This document shows positions 50,910-58,865 of a DNA stretch of 64,000 nt, piece after piece. This stretch comes from Mesonia sediminis (lineage in GTDB: Bacteria; Bacteroidota; Bacteroidia; Flavobacteriales; Flavobacteriaceae), in contig NZ_JBHULZ010000041.1 in assembly GCF_042684705.1 (NCBI RefSeq), forward strand, positions 434,001-498,000. Direction: 5' to 3'. Each line of letters opens with the position of its first letter. The first letter of the stretch is position 1. The position numbers and the translations under genes were made by a program. Below the pieces are notes generated by a model. That model searched no databases, was not told the origin of the DNA, and saw only the letters and a list, made by a program, of their open reading frames with translations.

Positions 50910-51383
50910 ATGTACGCAATTGTAGAGATAGCAGGGCAGCAATTTAAGGTTGCAAAAGACCAAAAAGTGTTTGTTCACCGTATAGCAGGAGAAGAGGGAG
51001 ACGAGATCTCTTTCGATAAAGTTCTTTTAGCTGGTAATGGTGATGATATTACTGTTGGCGCCCCGGCTATAGAAGGAGCTCTTGTTGGAGCCAAGATTAC
51101 TAGACATCTTAAAGGAGATAAAGTAATTGTATTCAAAAAGAAGCGAAGAAAAGGTTATCGTGTGAAAAATGGTCACCGTCAGGCATTGACAGAGATCGTT
51201 ATTAACGATATTTCGCTTAAAGGAGGTAAAAAGGCAGAGGCTAAAGCCGAATCAAAATCTAAAGAAGATAAAGATTTAAGTAGTTACACAGTAGCTGAGC
51301 TTAAAGAAATGGCCAAAGAAAAAGGTCTTGAAGGTTACTCTTCTTTAAAGAAAGCTGAGCTTATTGAAGCTTTAAGCAAATAA
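50910..51383 (+). CDS. rplU: 50S ribosomal protein L21 with C-terminal SAP-like extension
   Basis: Ribosomal protein L21. The first about 102 residues are the usual domain (MYAIVEIAGQQFKV start, HLKGDKVIVFKKKRRKGYRVKNGHRQ). An Ala/Lys linker (GGKKAEAKAESKSKEDK) and about 33 extra residues follow: LSSYTVAELKEMAKEKGLEG and KKAELIEAL, a helix-extended loop-helix like SAP/HeH domains. Total 157 against about 103 in E. coli. The extension is known to me in other flavobacterial L21; its role is not. rpmA follows after 25 bases. Confidence 0.95.
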   Translation: MYAIVEIAGQQFKVAKDQKVFVHRIAGEEGDEISFDKVLLAGNGDDITVGAPAIEGALVGAKITRHLKGDKVIVFKKKRRKGYRVKNGHRQALTEIVINDISLKGGKKAEAKAESKSKEDKDLSSYTVAELKEMAKEKGLEGYSSLKKAELIEALSK

Positions 51384-51408
51384 GTATTAATTTTAAAATT
51401 TACGTAAA

Positions 51409-51669
51409 ATGGCACATAAAAAAGGAGTAGGTAGTTCGAAGAACGGTAGAGAGTCAGAATCGAAACGTCTTGGAGTTAAAATCTTTGGAGGGCAGGCAGC
51501 TGTTGCTGGTAATATTATCGTTAGACAACGCGGTACGGCACACAATCCTGGTGAAAACGTTTATGCAGGTAAAGATCATACTTTACATGCAAAAATTGAT
51601 GGTATTGTTAAATTTACGAAGAAGAAAAACAATAAATCATATGTTTCTATAGAGCCTTTTGAAGCTTAG
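51409..51669 (+). CDS. rpmA: 50S ribosomal protein L27
   Basis: Ribosomal protein L27, 86 residues, starting MAHKKGVGSSKNGRESESKR and with the conserved GGQAAVAGNIIVRQRGTAHNPG. Near the peptidyl transferase centre of the ribosome. No N-terminal leader before MAHKKG. Second gene of the rplU-rpmA operon. Confidence 0.97.
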   Translation: MAHKKGVGSSKNGRESESKRLGVKIFGGQAAVAGNIIVRQRGTAHNPGENVYAGKDHTLHAKIDGIVKFTKKKNNKSYVSIEPFEA

Positions 51670-51692
51670 AAATATATCGTGAATAAATTTAG

Positions 51693-51726
51693 AAAACCTC
51701 TAACCTAGTGTTAGAGGTTTTTTTTG
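51693..51726 (+). terminator. Rho-independent terminator after rplU-rpmA
   Basis: Stem AAAACCTCTAAC/GTTAGAGGTTTT with the loop CTAGT and a T-run, about 25 bases past the rpmA stop. Confidence 0.92.
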
Positions 51727-51800
51727 TTATATTTTTTTTAAAATGCCTAGAGGTAGCGTAATTTCCAATTAACTTAGAATTCTAAATAAAATATTTGATT

Positions 51801-52379
51801 ATGAAAAGAGTTTATGTAAGCATGGCACTAGCTGCCGCAATTTTAAGTACGAGTTGTTTAGGGTCCTTCAGCGCTTTTAATGGGTTGAAAGATTGGAATC
51901 AACAAGCCACAAATAATAAATATGTTAATAATGTTATTTTTTGGGGACTAAATATTATTCCTGTTTATGGTTTGTTCTTTTTAGGGGATGCAATTATTTT
52001 TAATGTAATAGAATTCTGGTCAGGTTCAAATCCGATAGCCATGAAACCTGGTGAAATGGAATCGCAAATCATAACTCACGAAGGAGTAACGTATGAATTA
52101 ATTGCAACTACCAACACTATGAAAGTTAATGTTCTTGACGGAAAGGATGAAGGTCGTAGTGCCACTTTCTTTTATTCACCAGAAGAACAATCTTGGAATT
52201 TAAAGCAAGAAGATGAAGAGGCGATTAAACTCGCAGCTATTGAAGAAGGGAGTTATGTAGTTTATTTGCCAGAAGGCGAAATCGTTAAAATGAACGCTGC
52301 GACGACCACAGAAAACGGATTGGCCATTCTTAATAGCAAAATGGTTCAATATAATGAAGCTTTGGTTTCTAATCAGTAA
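51801..52379 (+). CDS. DUF3332 family lipoprotein-like protein
   Basis: Protein of 192 residues that begins with a hydrophobic leader and a lipobox-like LSTSC (cysteine at about 19), then LGSFSAFNGLKDWNQQATNNKYVNNVIFWGLNIIPVYGLFFLGDAIIFNVIEFWSG (about 20-76), the characteristic opening of DUF3332. The first helix of that part is hydrophobic, the rest a small strand-rich domain. I start at ATG 51801, two codons after an in-frame TTG. It sits alone before a bidirectional terminator. Function unknown. Confidence 0.82.
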   Translation: MKRVYVSMALAAAILSTSCLGSFSAFNGLKDWNQQATNNKYVNNVIFWGLNIIPVYGLFFLGDAIIFNVIEFWSGSNPIAMKPGEMESQIITHEGVTYELIATTNTMKVNVLDGKDEGRSATFFYSPEEQSWNLKQEDEEAIKLAAIEEGSYVVYLPEGEIVKMNAATTTENGLAILNSKMVQYNEALVSNQ

Positions 52380-52397
52380 AAGAAAAGTTTTTCAAAT

Positions 52398-52429
52398 AAA
52401 AAAGCCGCGCTCATTTGCGCGGCTTTTTT
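52398..52429. terminator. Bidirectional terminator between the DUF3332 gene and ahcY
   Basis: A perfect GC-rich stem AAAAAAGCCGCGC/GCGCGGCTTTTTT with a six-base loop, flanked by A and T runs, placed between convergent genes. Confidence 0.93.
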
Positions 52430-52448
52430 GTTAAAATGATTTTTTGTA

Positions 52449-53765
52449 TTAATAGCGGTAGTATTCAGGTTTAAACGGTCCTTTCACTTCAACTCCTATG
52501 TATTTTGCTTGATCTTCAGAAAGATCAGTTAGCTCAACACCAATTTTTTCTAAGTGTAGCGCGGCTACTTTCTCGTCCAAGTGTTTAGGAAGCATATAAA
52601 CTTCATTTTTATATTTATCGCTATGATTCCACAATTCAATTTGAGCTAAAGTTTGGTTGGTAAACGAATTACTCATTACAAAACTAGGGTGTCCGGTTGC
52701 GCAACCTAGATTTACCAATCTACCTTCTGCCAGAAGTATGATATCATTTCCATTCACCGTGTATTTGTCAACTTGCGGTTTAATCTCGGTTTTAGATTCT
52801 CCATGATTTTCATTTAACCAAGCCACATCTATTTCATTATCAAAATGACCAATATTACATACAATAGTTTTATCTTTCATGGCTTCAAAATGCTCACCTC
52901 GAACAATATCCTTGTTGCCTGTTGTTGTGATTACAATATCGGCTTTCGGTAACACCGTTTCAAGGCGTTTTACTTCGAAACCATCCATAGCTGCTTGTAA
53001 CGCACAAATAGGGTCAATTTCGGTTACCGTTACTATCGATCCGGCTCCTCTAAATGAAGCGGCCGTACCTTTTCCTACATCTCCATATCCGCATACCACT
53101 ACACGTTTTCCGGCAAGCATAACGTCTGTAGCTCTTCGAATAGCATCTACGGCACTTTCTCTACAGCCGTATTTATTATCAAACTTAGATTTTGTTACCG
53201 AGTCATTTACATTAATGGCTGGCATGGGCAGGGTGCCGTTTTTCATACGTTCGTATAAACGATGCACTCCTGTGGTAGTTTCTTCAGAAAGACCTTTAAT
53301 GTCCTTGGCCAATTCTGGGTAACGATCTAAAACCATATTGGTTAAATCACCGCCATCATCCAAAATCATATTTAACGGCTTGCGATCTTCTCCAAAAAAC
53401 AATGTTTGTTCAATACACCAGTCAAACTCTTCCTCGTTCATGCCTTTCCAAGCATATACAGGAATCCCAGCTTGAGCAATTGCTGCTGCGGCTTGATCTT
53501 GGGTAGAAAAAATATTACAAGAACTCCAAGTAACTTCCGCGCCAAGCGCCACTAATGTCTCAATTAAGACTGCGGTTTGTATAGTCATATGCAGGCAACC
53601 TGCTATTCTTGCACCTTTAAGAGGTTGTTGGTCTTTGTACTCCTCGCGTAATGCCATTAATCCTGGCATTTCGGCCTCAGCCAACTCGATTTCTTTGCGC
53701 CCCCAATCGGCTAAGCTAATATCTTTTACTTTATATGGTACATAACCTACTGTTTTCGTGCTCAT
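52449..53765 (-). CDS. ahcY: Adenosylhomocysteinase
   Basis: NAD-dependent hydrolase of S-adenosylhomocysteine to adenosine and homocysteine in the methyl cycle. Length 438 is normal. Substrate region GCLHMTIQTAVLIETL and SCNIFSTQDQAAAAIA, NAD-binding VVCGYGDVGKGTAASFRG, and the C-terminal KYTVNGNDIILLAEGRLVNLGCATGHPSFVM. The end PFKPEYYRY is the family's typical C-terminus. It has a candidate promoter box on its own strand. Confidence 0.97.
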   Translation of the reverse strand: MSTKTVGYVPYKVKDISLADWGRKEIELAEAEMPGLMALREEYKDQQPLKGARIAGCLHMTIQTAVLIETLVALGAEVTWSSCNIFSTQDQAAAAIAQAGIPVYAWKGMNEEEFDWCIEQTLFFGEDRKPLNMILDDGGDLTNMVLDRYPELAKDIKGLSEETTTGVHRLYERMKNGTLPMPAINVNDSVTKSKFDNKYGCRESAVDAIRRATDVMLAGKRVVVCGYGDVGKGTAASFRGAGSIVTVTEIDPICALQAAMDGFEVKRLETVLPKADIVITTTGNKDIVRGEHFEAMKDKTIVCNIGHFDNEIDVAWLNENHGESKTEIKPQVDKYTVNGNDIILLAEGRLVNLGCATGHPSFVMSNSFTNQTLAQIELWNHSDKYKNEVYMLPKHLDEKVAALHLEKIGVELTDLSEDQAKYIGVEVKGPFKPEYYRY

Positions 53766-53796
53766 ATCCTTATATTTGTATTTATCAATTCATTTG

Positions 53797-53804
53797 CAAA
53801 AATA
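53797..53804 (-). promoter_or_regulatory. Candidate -7 box for ahcY
   Basis: TATTTTTG followed by CA on the minus strand, 31 bases before the ahcY start. It matches TAnnTTTG; no proper -33 TTG is seen. Confidence 0.42.
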
Positions 53805-53824
53805 CATAATAATCAAAGAACAGG

Positions 53825-54454
53825 ATGCCTCTTTATAAAAATATAACAATTGATGAGCGCACTAAAGTGCTCATTTGGAAGATAGAAGAGTCCTTAGCAT
53901 TTTTGAGTGAATCAATTAAGCTTACGCCTCATTGCCAAAAACGTTTAGACTCGATGAAGTCTGAAATTCATCAACGTGGTTTTATGAGTATTCGTCATCT
54001 GTTAGCATTAGAAGGCTACGAAGATTGTGATTTGTATTATGATGAATTTGGGAAGCCACACCTAAAAGATGGTAAGTATATTTCAATAACTCATTCATTT
54101 ACCTTTACAGGGATAATTATTAGTGACAGGCCAGTTGGTATAGATATTGAAAAGCAGCGAGAAAAAATATTGCGAATAGCACACAAGTTTACCCCTATAC
54201 AAGAGTATCATACCTTGGCTAACGATGAAGCCAAAATTAGAAAACTTACAATTGTTTGGGGGATTAAAGAATCGGTATATAAAGTTTTAAGCATACCCGG
54301 GTTAAGATTTTTAGAGCATATCTATGTAGAGGACTTCGACTTTGATACGGGATCAACAACGGCTAGGGTGAGTCATCTTGCGCAGAGTACCTTTGAGGCT
54401 GCTTTTTTGGAATTTGAAGGTTTTACTTGTGCATATATATTACCCAGCATCTAA
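53825..54454 (+). CDS. 4'-phosphopantetheinyl transferase superfamily protein
   Basis: Transfers phosphopantetheine from CoA to a carrier protein. Length 209. The Mg-binding motif PVGIDIEKQREKILRIAHKF (about 98-117) and the second WGIKESVYK (about 139-147) are those of the Sfp-like superfamily. The substrate carrier (ACP of fatty acid or other synthases) is not known. The TAA stop overlaps the next gene's ATG by one base. Confidence 0.88.
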   Translation: MPLYKNITIDERTKVLIWKIEESLAFLSESIKLTPHCQKRLDSMKSEIHQRGFMSIRHLLALEGYEDCDLYYDEFGKPHLKDGKYISITHSFTFTGIIISDRPVGIDIEKQREKILRIAHKFTPIQEYHTLANDEAKIRKLTIVWGIKESVYKVLSIPGLRFLEHIYVEDFDFDTGSTTARVSHLAQSTFEAAFLEFEGFTCAYILPSI

Positions 54455-55164
54455 TGCAAAATTCAATTGACAACCAAAAAATTTTAAAGTTTTTAAATAC
54501 ATCTACTGCGGGTTTGGCAATTCTTATTGATCCAGACAAAGAGGAGGTGGATGATATACCTAAATTAATAAAAAGCTTACCGGTAGAAACAACTTGTATA
54601 TTAGTAGGAGGCAGCCGGGTGGAGCCAGGAAAAAGCGACTTGATTTGTAAAAATATAAAGCTATTTACTTCTTTACCCGTAATATTATTTCCTGGTGATG
54701 AAAAACAATTAAGCTCTAATGTAGATGCAGTTTTATTTCTTTCTTTGGTTTCAGGAAGAAATCCAGAGTTTTTAATTAACCAACATGTAAAGGCTGTACC
54801 GTTTTTAAGAAAACATGCTCTCGAAGTCATTCCTACAGCCTATTTGTTAATTGACGGGGAAACTAGAACCGCCGTTAGAGAAGTGACGCAAACCCAACCT
54901 ATACCACAAGATTCGATTCAATTGATTGTAGATACTTGTTTAGCGGCAAAATTTTTAGGAATGCAATTGATTTATCTCGAAGCAGGTAGTGGAGCGCAAA
55001 GACCAGTTGATTTTAATATTATTAAAAGACTTAAACAAGAAATAGATCTGCCAATAATGGTTGGGGGCGGTATTAAGAGTCTTAGCTTGGCGAATGAATA
55101 TTATAAAGCTGGTGCCCGAATGGTTGTAGTAGGAACCGCATTTGAACAAAGAATTTTAAAATAG
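54454..55164 (+). CDS. Geranylgeranylglyceryl/heptaprenylglyceryl phosphate synthase
   Basis: TIM-barrel prenyltransferase of the GGGPS/PcrB family, which joins a polyprenyl diphosphate with sn-glycerol-1-phosphate. Length 236. AILIDPDKEEVDD near the start, the YLEAGSGAQRPVD motif at about 171-183 and VGGGIKSLSLA are family signatures. Such enzymes are known in Bacteroidota as well as archaea, but the lipid product in this phylum is not established to me. The ATG at 54454 overlaps the stop of the phosphopantetheinyl transferase. pnuC follows after 5 bases. Confidence 0.88.
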   Translation: MQNSIDNQKILKFLNTSTAGLAILIDPDKEEVDDIPKLIKSLPVETTCILVGGSRVEPGKSDLICKNIKLFTSLPVILFPGDEKQLSSNVDAVLFLSLVSGRNPEFLINQHVKAVPFLRKHALEVIPTAYLLIDGETRTAVREVTQTQPIPQDSIQLIVDTCLAAKFLGMQLIYLEAGSGAQRPVDFNIIKRLKQEIDLPIMVGGGIKSLSLANEYYKAGARMVVVGTAFEQRILK

Positions 55165-55169
55165 AGTCG

Positions 55170-55805
55170 ATGAATTGGTTGGAGTGGTTTTTTGAGCCTT
55201 ATATTGGTGTTTCTTGGCATCTAATATTACTTGAATTTGTGGCCGTAGTGTTCGGGTTTTTATCGGTTTGGTACTCTAAAGAAAATCATATTTGGGTGTA
55301 TCCAACAGGAATCATCAACACCAGTATTTTTGTATACATCTTGTGGCATTACGGTTTACTAGGTGATATGCTAATTAATGGATATTACTTTAGCATGAGT
55401 ATCTTTGGCTGGTATCTTTGGTCAAGAAAAAAAAATGGAGAAACTTTACATAAAATAAAACATGCCAATTTTAAAGAGCATTTCTACGGTATACTCCTAT
55501 TTATTGCTACAGCTATATTTGTTATAGGCGTGTACACTGTATTTGAAAAGTGGGACGGCTGGATTTCTTATATGGATGTTTTTACCACGGCAATATTTTT
55601 TGTTGGCATGTGGCTTATGGCCAAACGCAAAATTGAAAATTGGATATTTTGGATTATTGGTGATTTGGTTTCGATACCCTTGTATTTTTTTAAAGGATTG
55701 AATATAGCTGCAGTACAGTACATATTATTTACTATCATTGCGATTTACGGATATTATTCATGGATAAAGATTTACAACAACAACCAAGTAATTGTATCAA
55801 AATAG
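55170..55805 (+). CDS. pnuC: Nicotinamide riboside transporter PnuC
   Basis: Inner-membrane transporter for nicotinamide riboside, 211 residues with seven helices. YWNG-type signatures appear as IWVYPTGIINTSIFVYILWHYGLLGDMLINGYYFSMSIFGWYLWSRKKNG and later WIFWIIGDLVSIPLYFFKGL. Its 3' end overlaps the NadR-like kinase gene by 46 bases, so the two are tightly coupled: uptake followed by phosphorylation. Confidence 0.92.
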   Translation: MNWLEWFFEPYIGVSWHLILLEFVAVVFGFLSVWYSKENHIWVYPTGIINTSIFVYILWHYGLLGDMLINGYYFSMSIFGWYLWSRKKNGETLHKIKHANFKEHFYGILLFIATAIFVIGVYTVFEKWDGWISYMDVFTTAIFFVGMWLMAKRKIENWIFWIIGDLVSIPLYFFKGLNIAAVQYILFTIIAIYGYYSWIKIYNNNQVIVSK

Positions 55806-56329
55806 TGTTTTTTGGTCCAGAGTCAACAGGTAAAACCACCTTAGCAAAGCAATTGGCAGAGCACTACCAAACGCAATGGGTGCCTGAGTTTGCACGTGAC
55901 TATTTGCAAAGAAAATATGATGATTCTGGTATTATTTGTGAGGAAAAGGATCTTATACCCATTGCCATTGGGCAAATAGATTTAGAAAATAAACTTGCAG
56001 TATTAGCGAACAAAGTGTTATTTTGTGACACCAATGTATTGCAAACTTACTGCTATGCTCAAGTGTATTACAACAACTTTAAAAATGAACGCTTAGAGCA
56101 AGCGGTGCAAAAACATCAATACACTTATTATTTTCTTACAGATATTGATGTGCCTTGGGAAGCAGATGATTTAAGAGATAAACCCAATGAACGCCAAGCT
56201 ATGTTCAGTCATTTTGAGCGGGCTTTGCAAAAAAATAATTTGCCTTATACACAACTTTCTGGCAGTTTAAACACACGCTTAGAGTTGGCAAAAAAGCAAA
56301 TTGATAAACTATTAAGCAATGATCAATAA
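55760..56329 (+). CDS. NadR-like ribosylnicotinamide kinase
   Basis: P-loop kinase of 189 residues matching the kinase domain of NadR. Walker A in FFGPESTGKTTLAKQL at about 17-32, PEFARDYL near 43-50, and a LRDKPNERQ loop. No NMN adenylyltransferase domain is fused, unlike in E. coli NadR. It phosphorylates nicotinamide riboside brought in by PnuC to NMN, by family knowledge. The gene starts inside pnuC and ends 11 bases into the next one. Confidence 0.87.
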   Translation: MDKDLQQQPSNCIKIVFFGPESTGKTTLAKQLAEHYQTQWVPEFARDYLQRKYDDSGIICEEKDLIPIAIGQIDLENKLAVLANKVLFCDTNVLQTYCYAQVYYNNFKNERLEQAVQKHQYTYYFLTDIDVPWEADDLRDKPNERQAMFSHFERALQKNNLPYTQLSGSLNTRLELAKKQIDKLLSNDQ

Positions 56330-57848
56330 TTTTGATTTTTCTCAGAAAGATATAGCCCAACTAGAAAAACATGGTTTAAACCAAAACCTTATAGCCAACC
56401 AGATGCGTTTGTTTAAGAATGGTGTTGAGCCTGTCAAGTTGGTCGAACCTGCAAATGTAAATAATGGTATTAAATCTCTTCCTCCAGAGAAAATAGCCGG
56501 CTTGCAGAATAGCTTTCATAATTATCAAGGAAAAAGTCTAAGTTTTATTCCTGCTAGCGGCGCAGCTTCCCGTATGTTTAAAGACTTATATAGGTTGCAT
56601 GAACTATCTAGTAGCTCTGAAACGCTAGCCAATACCCTTCAAGAATCATCTTGGAGTTCGTGGTGTGATTTCTTTGAAAATAAAAACAAACTGGCCATAT
56701 ATCAGCAACTAAGGCCCTTTTTAAAAAATGACAATGCAGATTACGAGAACCAAAATGAGAATCAACAGAATTACTTGTTTTTAAAGGCCTTGTTTCAACC
56801 CCTTATTCAAGAAAATGCTGTTGTAGACTTACCTAAGGCTCTTGTGCCTTTCCATTTAGAGCAAGAAAATGTTGTAACCGCTTTTGAAGCGCAATTGGTC
56901 GAAGCCTGCTACACCCAACCTCTTGAAAAAGTAGCTTTACATTTTACCATTTCAGAAAACAAAGCTTCTTTATTTCAAAAAATGGTAGAAGAAAAACTTA
57001 AAGTTTTGGAGGAGGCATATCAGAAAAAACTTAAAATTGATTTTTCATATCAGAAAAGACATACCGATACTTTAGCGGTAGATCATGAAAATAAGCCAGT
57101 AAGAGATAGAGAAGGTCAGCTTATTTTAAGACCTGGTGGGCACGGGGCTTTATTAGATAATCTTAATGATGTAGATGCCGATATTGTTTTTATTAAAAAC
57201 ATAGATAATGTAAGTTCAAAACGCATTCTTGAAGAGAATGTTACTTATAAACAGGCTTTGGCCGGATTGCTGATTGAAGTACAAGACAAAATTTTCTCCT
57301 TATTAAATGAGTTAGAAAAAAAGGGTTTTAACGAAGCTTTAGCAACGGAGGCTGATAGCATTGCCGAAACCTACTTTTTTAGAAAAATTAATTTTGATAG
57401 TGCTCAGGCAATTTTTAATTTTTATAATCGGCCTTTACGGATTTGTGGTATGGTTAAAAATCAAGGAGAGCCAGGTGGAGGTCCGTATTGGGTGCAACAC
57501 GACAACCAACAACCTAGTTTACAAATTGTAGAGTCTTCACAAATAGATAAAAAAGATAAAAACCAATTGGCTATATTAAAAAAATCAACACATTTTAATC
57601 CGGTTGACTTAGTTTGTGGTCTTAAAAATTATAAGGGTAACGCCTTTGAATTAACTCATTTTAGAAATGAAAACGAATGTTTTATTTCCATCAAATCTAA
57701 AAATGGGAAAGAATTTAAAGCACTGGAGTTACCAGGGCTATGGAATGGTGCTATGGCTTATTGGAATACAATTATGGTTGAGGTACCAGTGAATACCTTT
57801 AATCCTGTAAAAACAATTTTGGACCTATTAAAGCCAAATCATCAATAG
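56319..57848 (+). CDS. DUF4301 family protein
   Basis: Protein of 509 residues with features of a nucleotidyltransferase-like fold: PASGAASRMFKDL at 78-90 resembles the G-x-G-x-R-M loop of sugar-nucleotide transferases, and RPGGHGALLDNLNDVDADIVFIKNIDN and CGMVKNQGEPGGGPYWV follow. Known as DUF4301, a Bacteroidota family of unknown function. It overlaps the NadR-like kinase gene by 11 bases and precedes the GGQ protein by two bases. A nucleotidyl transfer reaction is inferred from the motif only. Confidence 0.85.
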   Translation: MINNFDFSQKDIAQLEKHGLNQNLIANQMRLFKNGVEPVKLVEPANVNNGIKSLPPEKIAGLQNSFHNYQGKSLSFIPASGAASRMFKDLYRLHELSSSSETLANTLQESSWSSWCDFFENKNKLAIYQQLRPFLKNDNADYENQNENQQNYLFLKALFQPLIQENAVVDLPKALVPFHLEQENVVTAFEAQLVEACYTQPLEKVALHFTISENKASLFQKMVEEKLKVLEEAYQKKLKIDFSYQKRHTDTLAVDHENKPVRDREGQLILRPGGHGALLDNLNDVDADIVFIKNIDNVSSKRILEENVTYKQALAGLLIEVQDKIFSLLNELEKKGFNEALATEADSIAETYFFRKINFDSAQAIFNFYNRPLRICGMVKNQGEPGGGPYWVQHDNQQPSLQIVESSQIDKKDKNQLAILKKSTHFNPVDLVCGLKNYKGNAFELTHFRNENECFISIKSKNGKEFKALELPGLWNGAMAYWNTIMVEVPVNTFNPVKTILDLLKPNHQ

Positions 57849-57850
57849 GT

Positions 57851-58249
57851 TTGCAAGAAGATAAAATAATAGCCGAAACACAATTTAAGGCTACCCTTAG
57901 TGGTGGCCCTGGGGGGCAGCATGCTAATAAAACACATTCGCAAATCATTTTATACTGGGATCTTTCAAATTCGGAGTGTTTTACAGCTGAAGAAAAACAA
58001 CGGCTATCGCAAAAATTAAGTTCTTATTTAAATAAAGATGGGGTTTTACAAATGCGATGCGCAGAGAGCCGAAGCCAGTTTAAAAATAAACAATTAGTGA
58101 TACGGCAGTTCCTTCAAACGCTTAAAAAGAGCTTAAAAGTTCCGCGAAAGCGAAAGAAAACACTTCCCACAAAGGCAGCCCGATTAAAAAGACTTCAAAA
58201 TAAACGCCTGCATTCAGAAAAGAAACGAAACAGGAAACCTCCTTTGTAG
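57851..58249 (+). CDS. GGQ-domain release-factor-like protein (ArfB-like aminoacyl-tRNA hydrolase)
   Basis: Small peptidyl-tRNA hydrolase of 132 residues. The catalytic GGQ lies in LSGGPGGQHANKTHS near 15-29, and the basic C-terminal tail (KAARLKRLQNKRLHSEKKRNRK) resembles ArfB/YaeJ, whose tail enters the mRNA channel of stalled ribosomes. It frees stalled ribosomes, by family knowledge. The start is the TTG at 57851; no ATG lies before the GGQ motif. Probably last gene of the run. Confidence 0.87.
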   Translation: MQEDKIIAETQFKATLSGGPGGQHANKTHSQIILYWDLSNSECFTAEEKQRLSQKLSSYLNKDGVLQMRCAESRSQFKNKQLVIRQFLQTLKKSLKVPRKRKKTLPTKAARLKRLQNKRLHSEKKRNRKPPL

Positions 58250-58267
58250 AATTTTTCATTTAGGGGA

Positions 58268-58306
58268 GTGTAGAAAAATTACACACTTGTGTGTGGAATT
58301 CTACAC
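58268..58306. repeat. Nested inverted repeat in the intergenic region
   Basis: An outer pair GTGTAGAA (58268-58275) / TTCTACAC (58299-58306) and an inner pair ACACAC / GTGTGT (58281-58286 and 58289-58294) form one 39-base structure, centred a half-turn apart. No T-run follows on either side, so it is not a typical terminator. It could be an operator or a small RNA fold; nothing else supports either. Confidence 0.7.
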
Positions 58307-58422
58307 ACTGTGATCATCTTAAAGGATTATATTTCGGTATTATAATTAGATATTCGGCGAAAGCTGACTTTTTAAGTGAATGGTATACTTTTTTCTATAG
58401 TATTAGTAAAGTAAACCGTTAC

Positions 58423-58737
58423 ATGAAGAAAATACTAATATTGCTTACTTTTTGCCTAGGTTCTATCAGTTTAGGGTTTTCACAAAATGATAAAGTTGAG
58501 ACCATTAATAAGAGTGAAAGCGTTTCAAGCGATGGTTTTGTTTATTTGCATAAGAGTAAAGTAAAAAAAACAATTTTACATTCAATTACCGAACGATTCG
58601 CAAAGAGTAAATCGGTTAAGATTTATGTAAATAAGCAGAATGATTATAAGGTAGAACTATTAAATGCTAAAGACGAGAAACAAGTAGTTTATTTAGATGA
58701 AAAAGGAAATTGGATTTATCCGAAAAAAGAAAATTGA
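58423..58737 (+). CDS. Small secreted protein of unknown function
   Basis: Protein of 104 residues beginning MKKILILLTFCLGSISLGFSQ, a signal peptide with cleavage after about residue 21. The remainder is Lys-rich, with HKSKVKKTILHSITERF, KSVKIYVNKQNDYKVELLN and VYLDEKGNWIYPKKEN at the end. I do not recognise a family. It is likely periplasmic or surface-exposed. A perfect hairpin follows 40 bases after the stop. I choose the ATG at 58423 because it begins the signal peptide; the frame's upstream extension overlaps the inverted repeat. Confidence 0.75.
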   Translation: MKKILILLTFCLGSISLGFSQNDKVETINKSESVSSDGFVYLHKSKVKKTILHSITERFAKSKSVKIYVNKQNDYKVELLNAKDEKQVVYLDEKGNWIYPKKEN

Positions 58738-58776
58738 TAGCGAAAGCTAAGATTGGTTAGTTTTGTACAGTTAGTG

Positions 58777-58806
58777 AAGACCGCCTAGATAGGCGGTCTT
58801 ATTTTA
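58777..58806 (+). terminator. Rho-independent terminator after the small secreted protein gene
   Basis: A perfect 11-bp stem AAGACCGCCTA/TAGGCGGTCTT with a two-base loop, followed by ATTTTAT, 40 bases past the stop codon. Confidence 0.88.
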
Positions 58807-58841
58807 TGATAAATTTGAGAATGGGTTGGTGTTGTTTGGGC

Positions 58842-58849
58842 TAAATTTG
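58842..58849 (+). promoter_or_regulatory. Candidate -7 box for the sigma-54 activator gene
   Basis: TAAATTTG matches TAnnTTTG, 16 bases before the GTG at 58866. The nearest TTG upstream (58815-58817) is 24 bases away, longer than usual, so the call is weak. Confidence 0.35.
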
Positions 58850-58865
58850 TAAAAAACTACGTGTT

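Noticed and set aside
58291..58422. N-terminal extension of the small secreted protein
   Set aside because: The in-frame region upstream of 58423 overlaps the inverted repeat and has no signal-peptide character; the clear signal peptide begins at 58423.
58828..58841. GG-N10-GC pair upstream of the sigma-54 activator, a possible -24/-12 site
   Set aside because: Spacing fits, but the flanking bases (TGGTGTTGTTTGGGC) match the TGGCAC-N5-TTGC consensus poorly, and a standard -7 box overlaps. Not listed as a feature.
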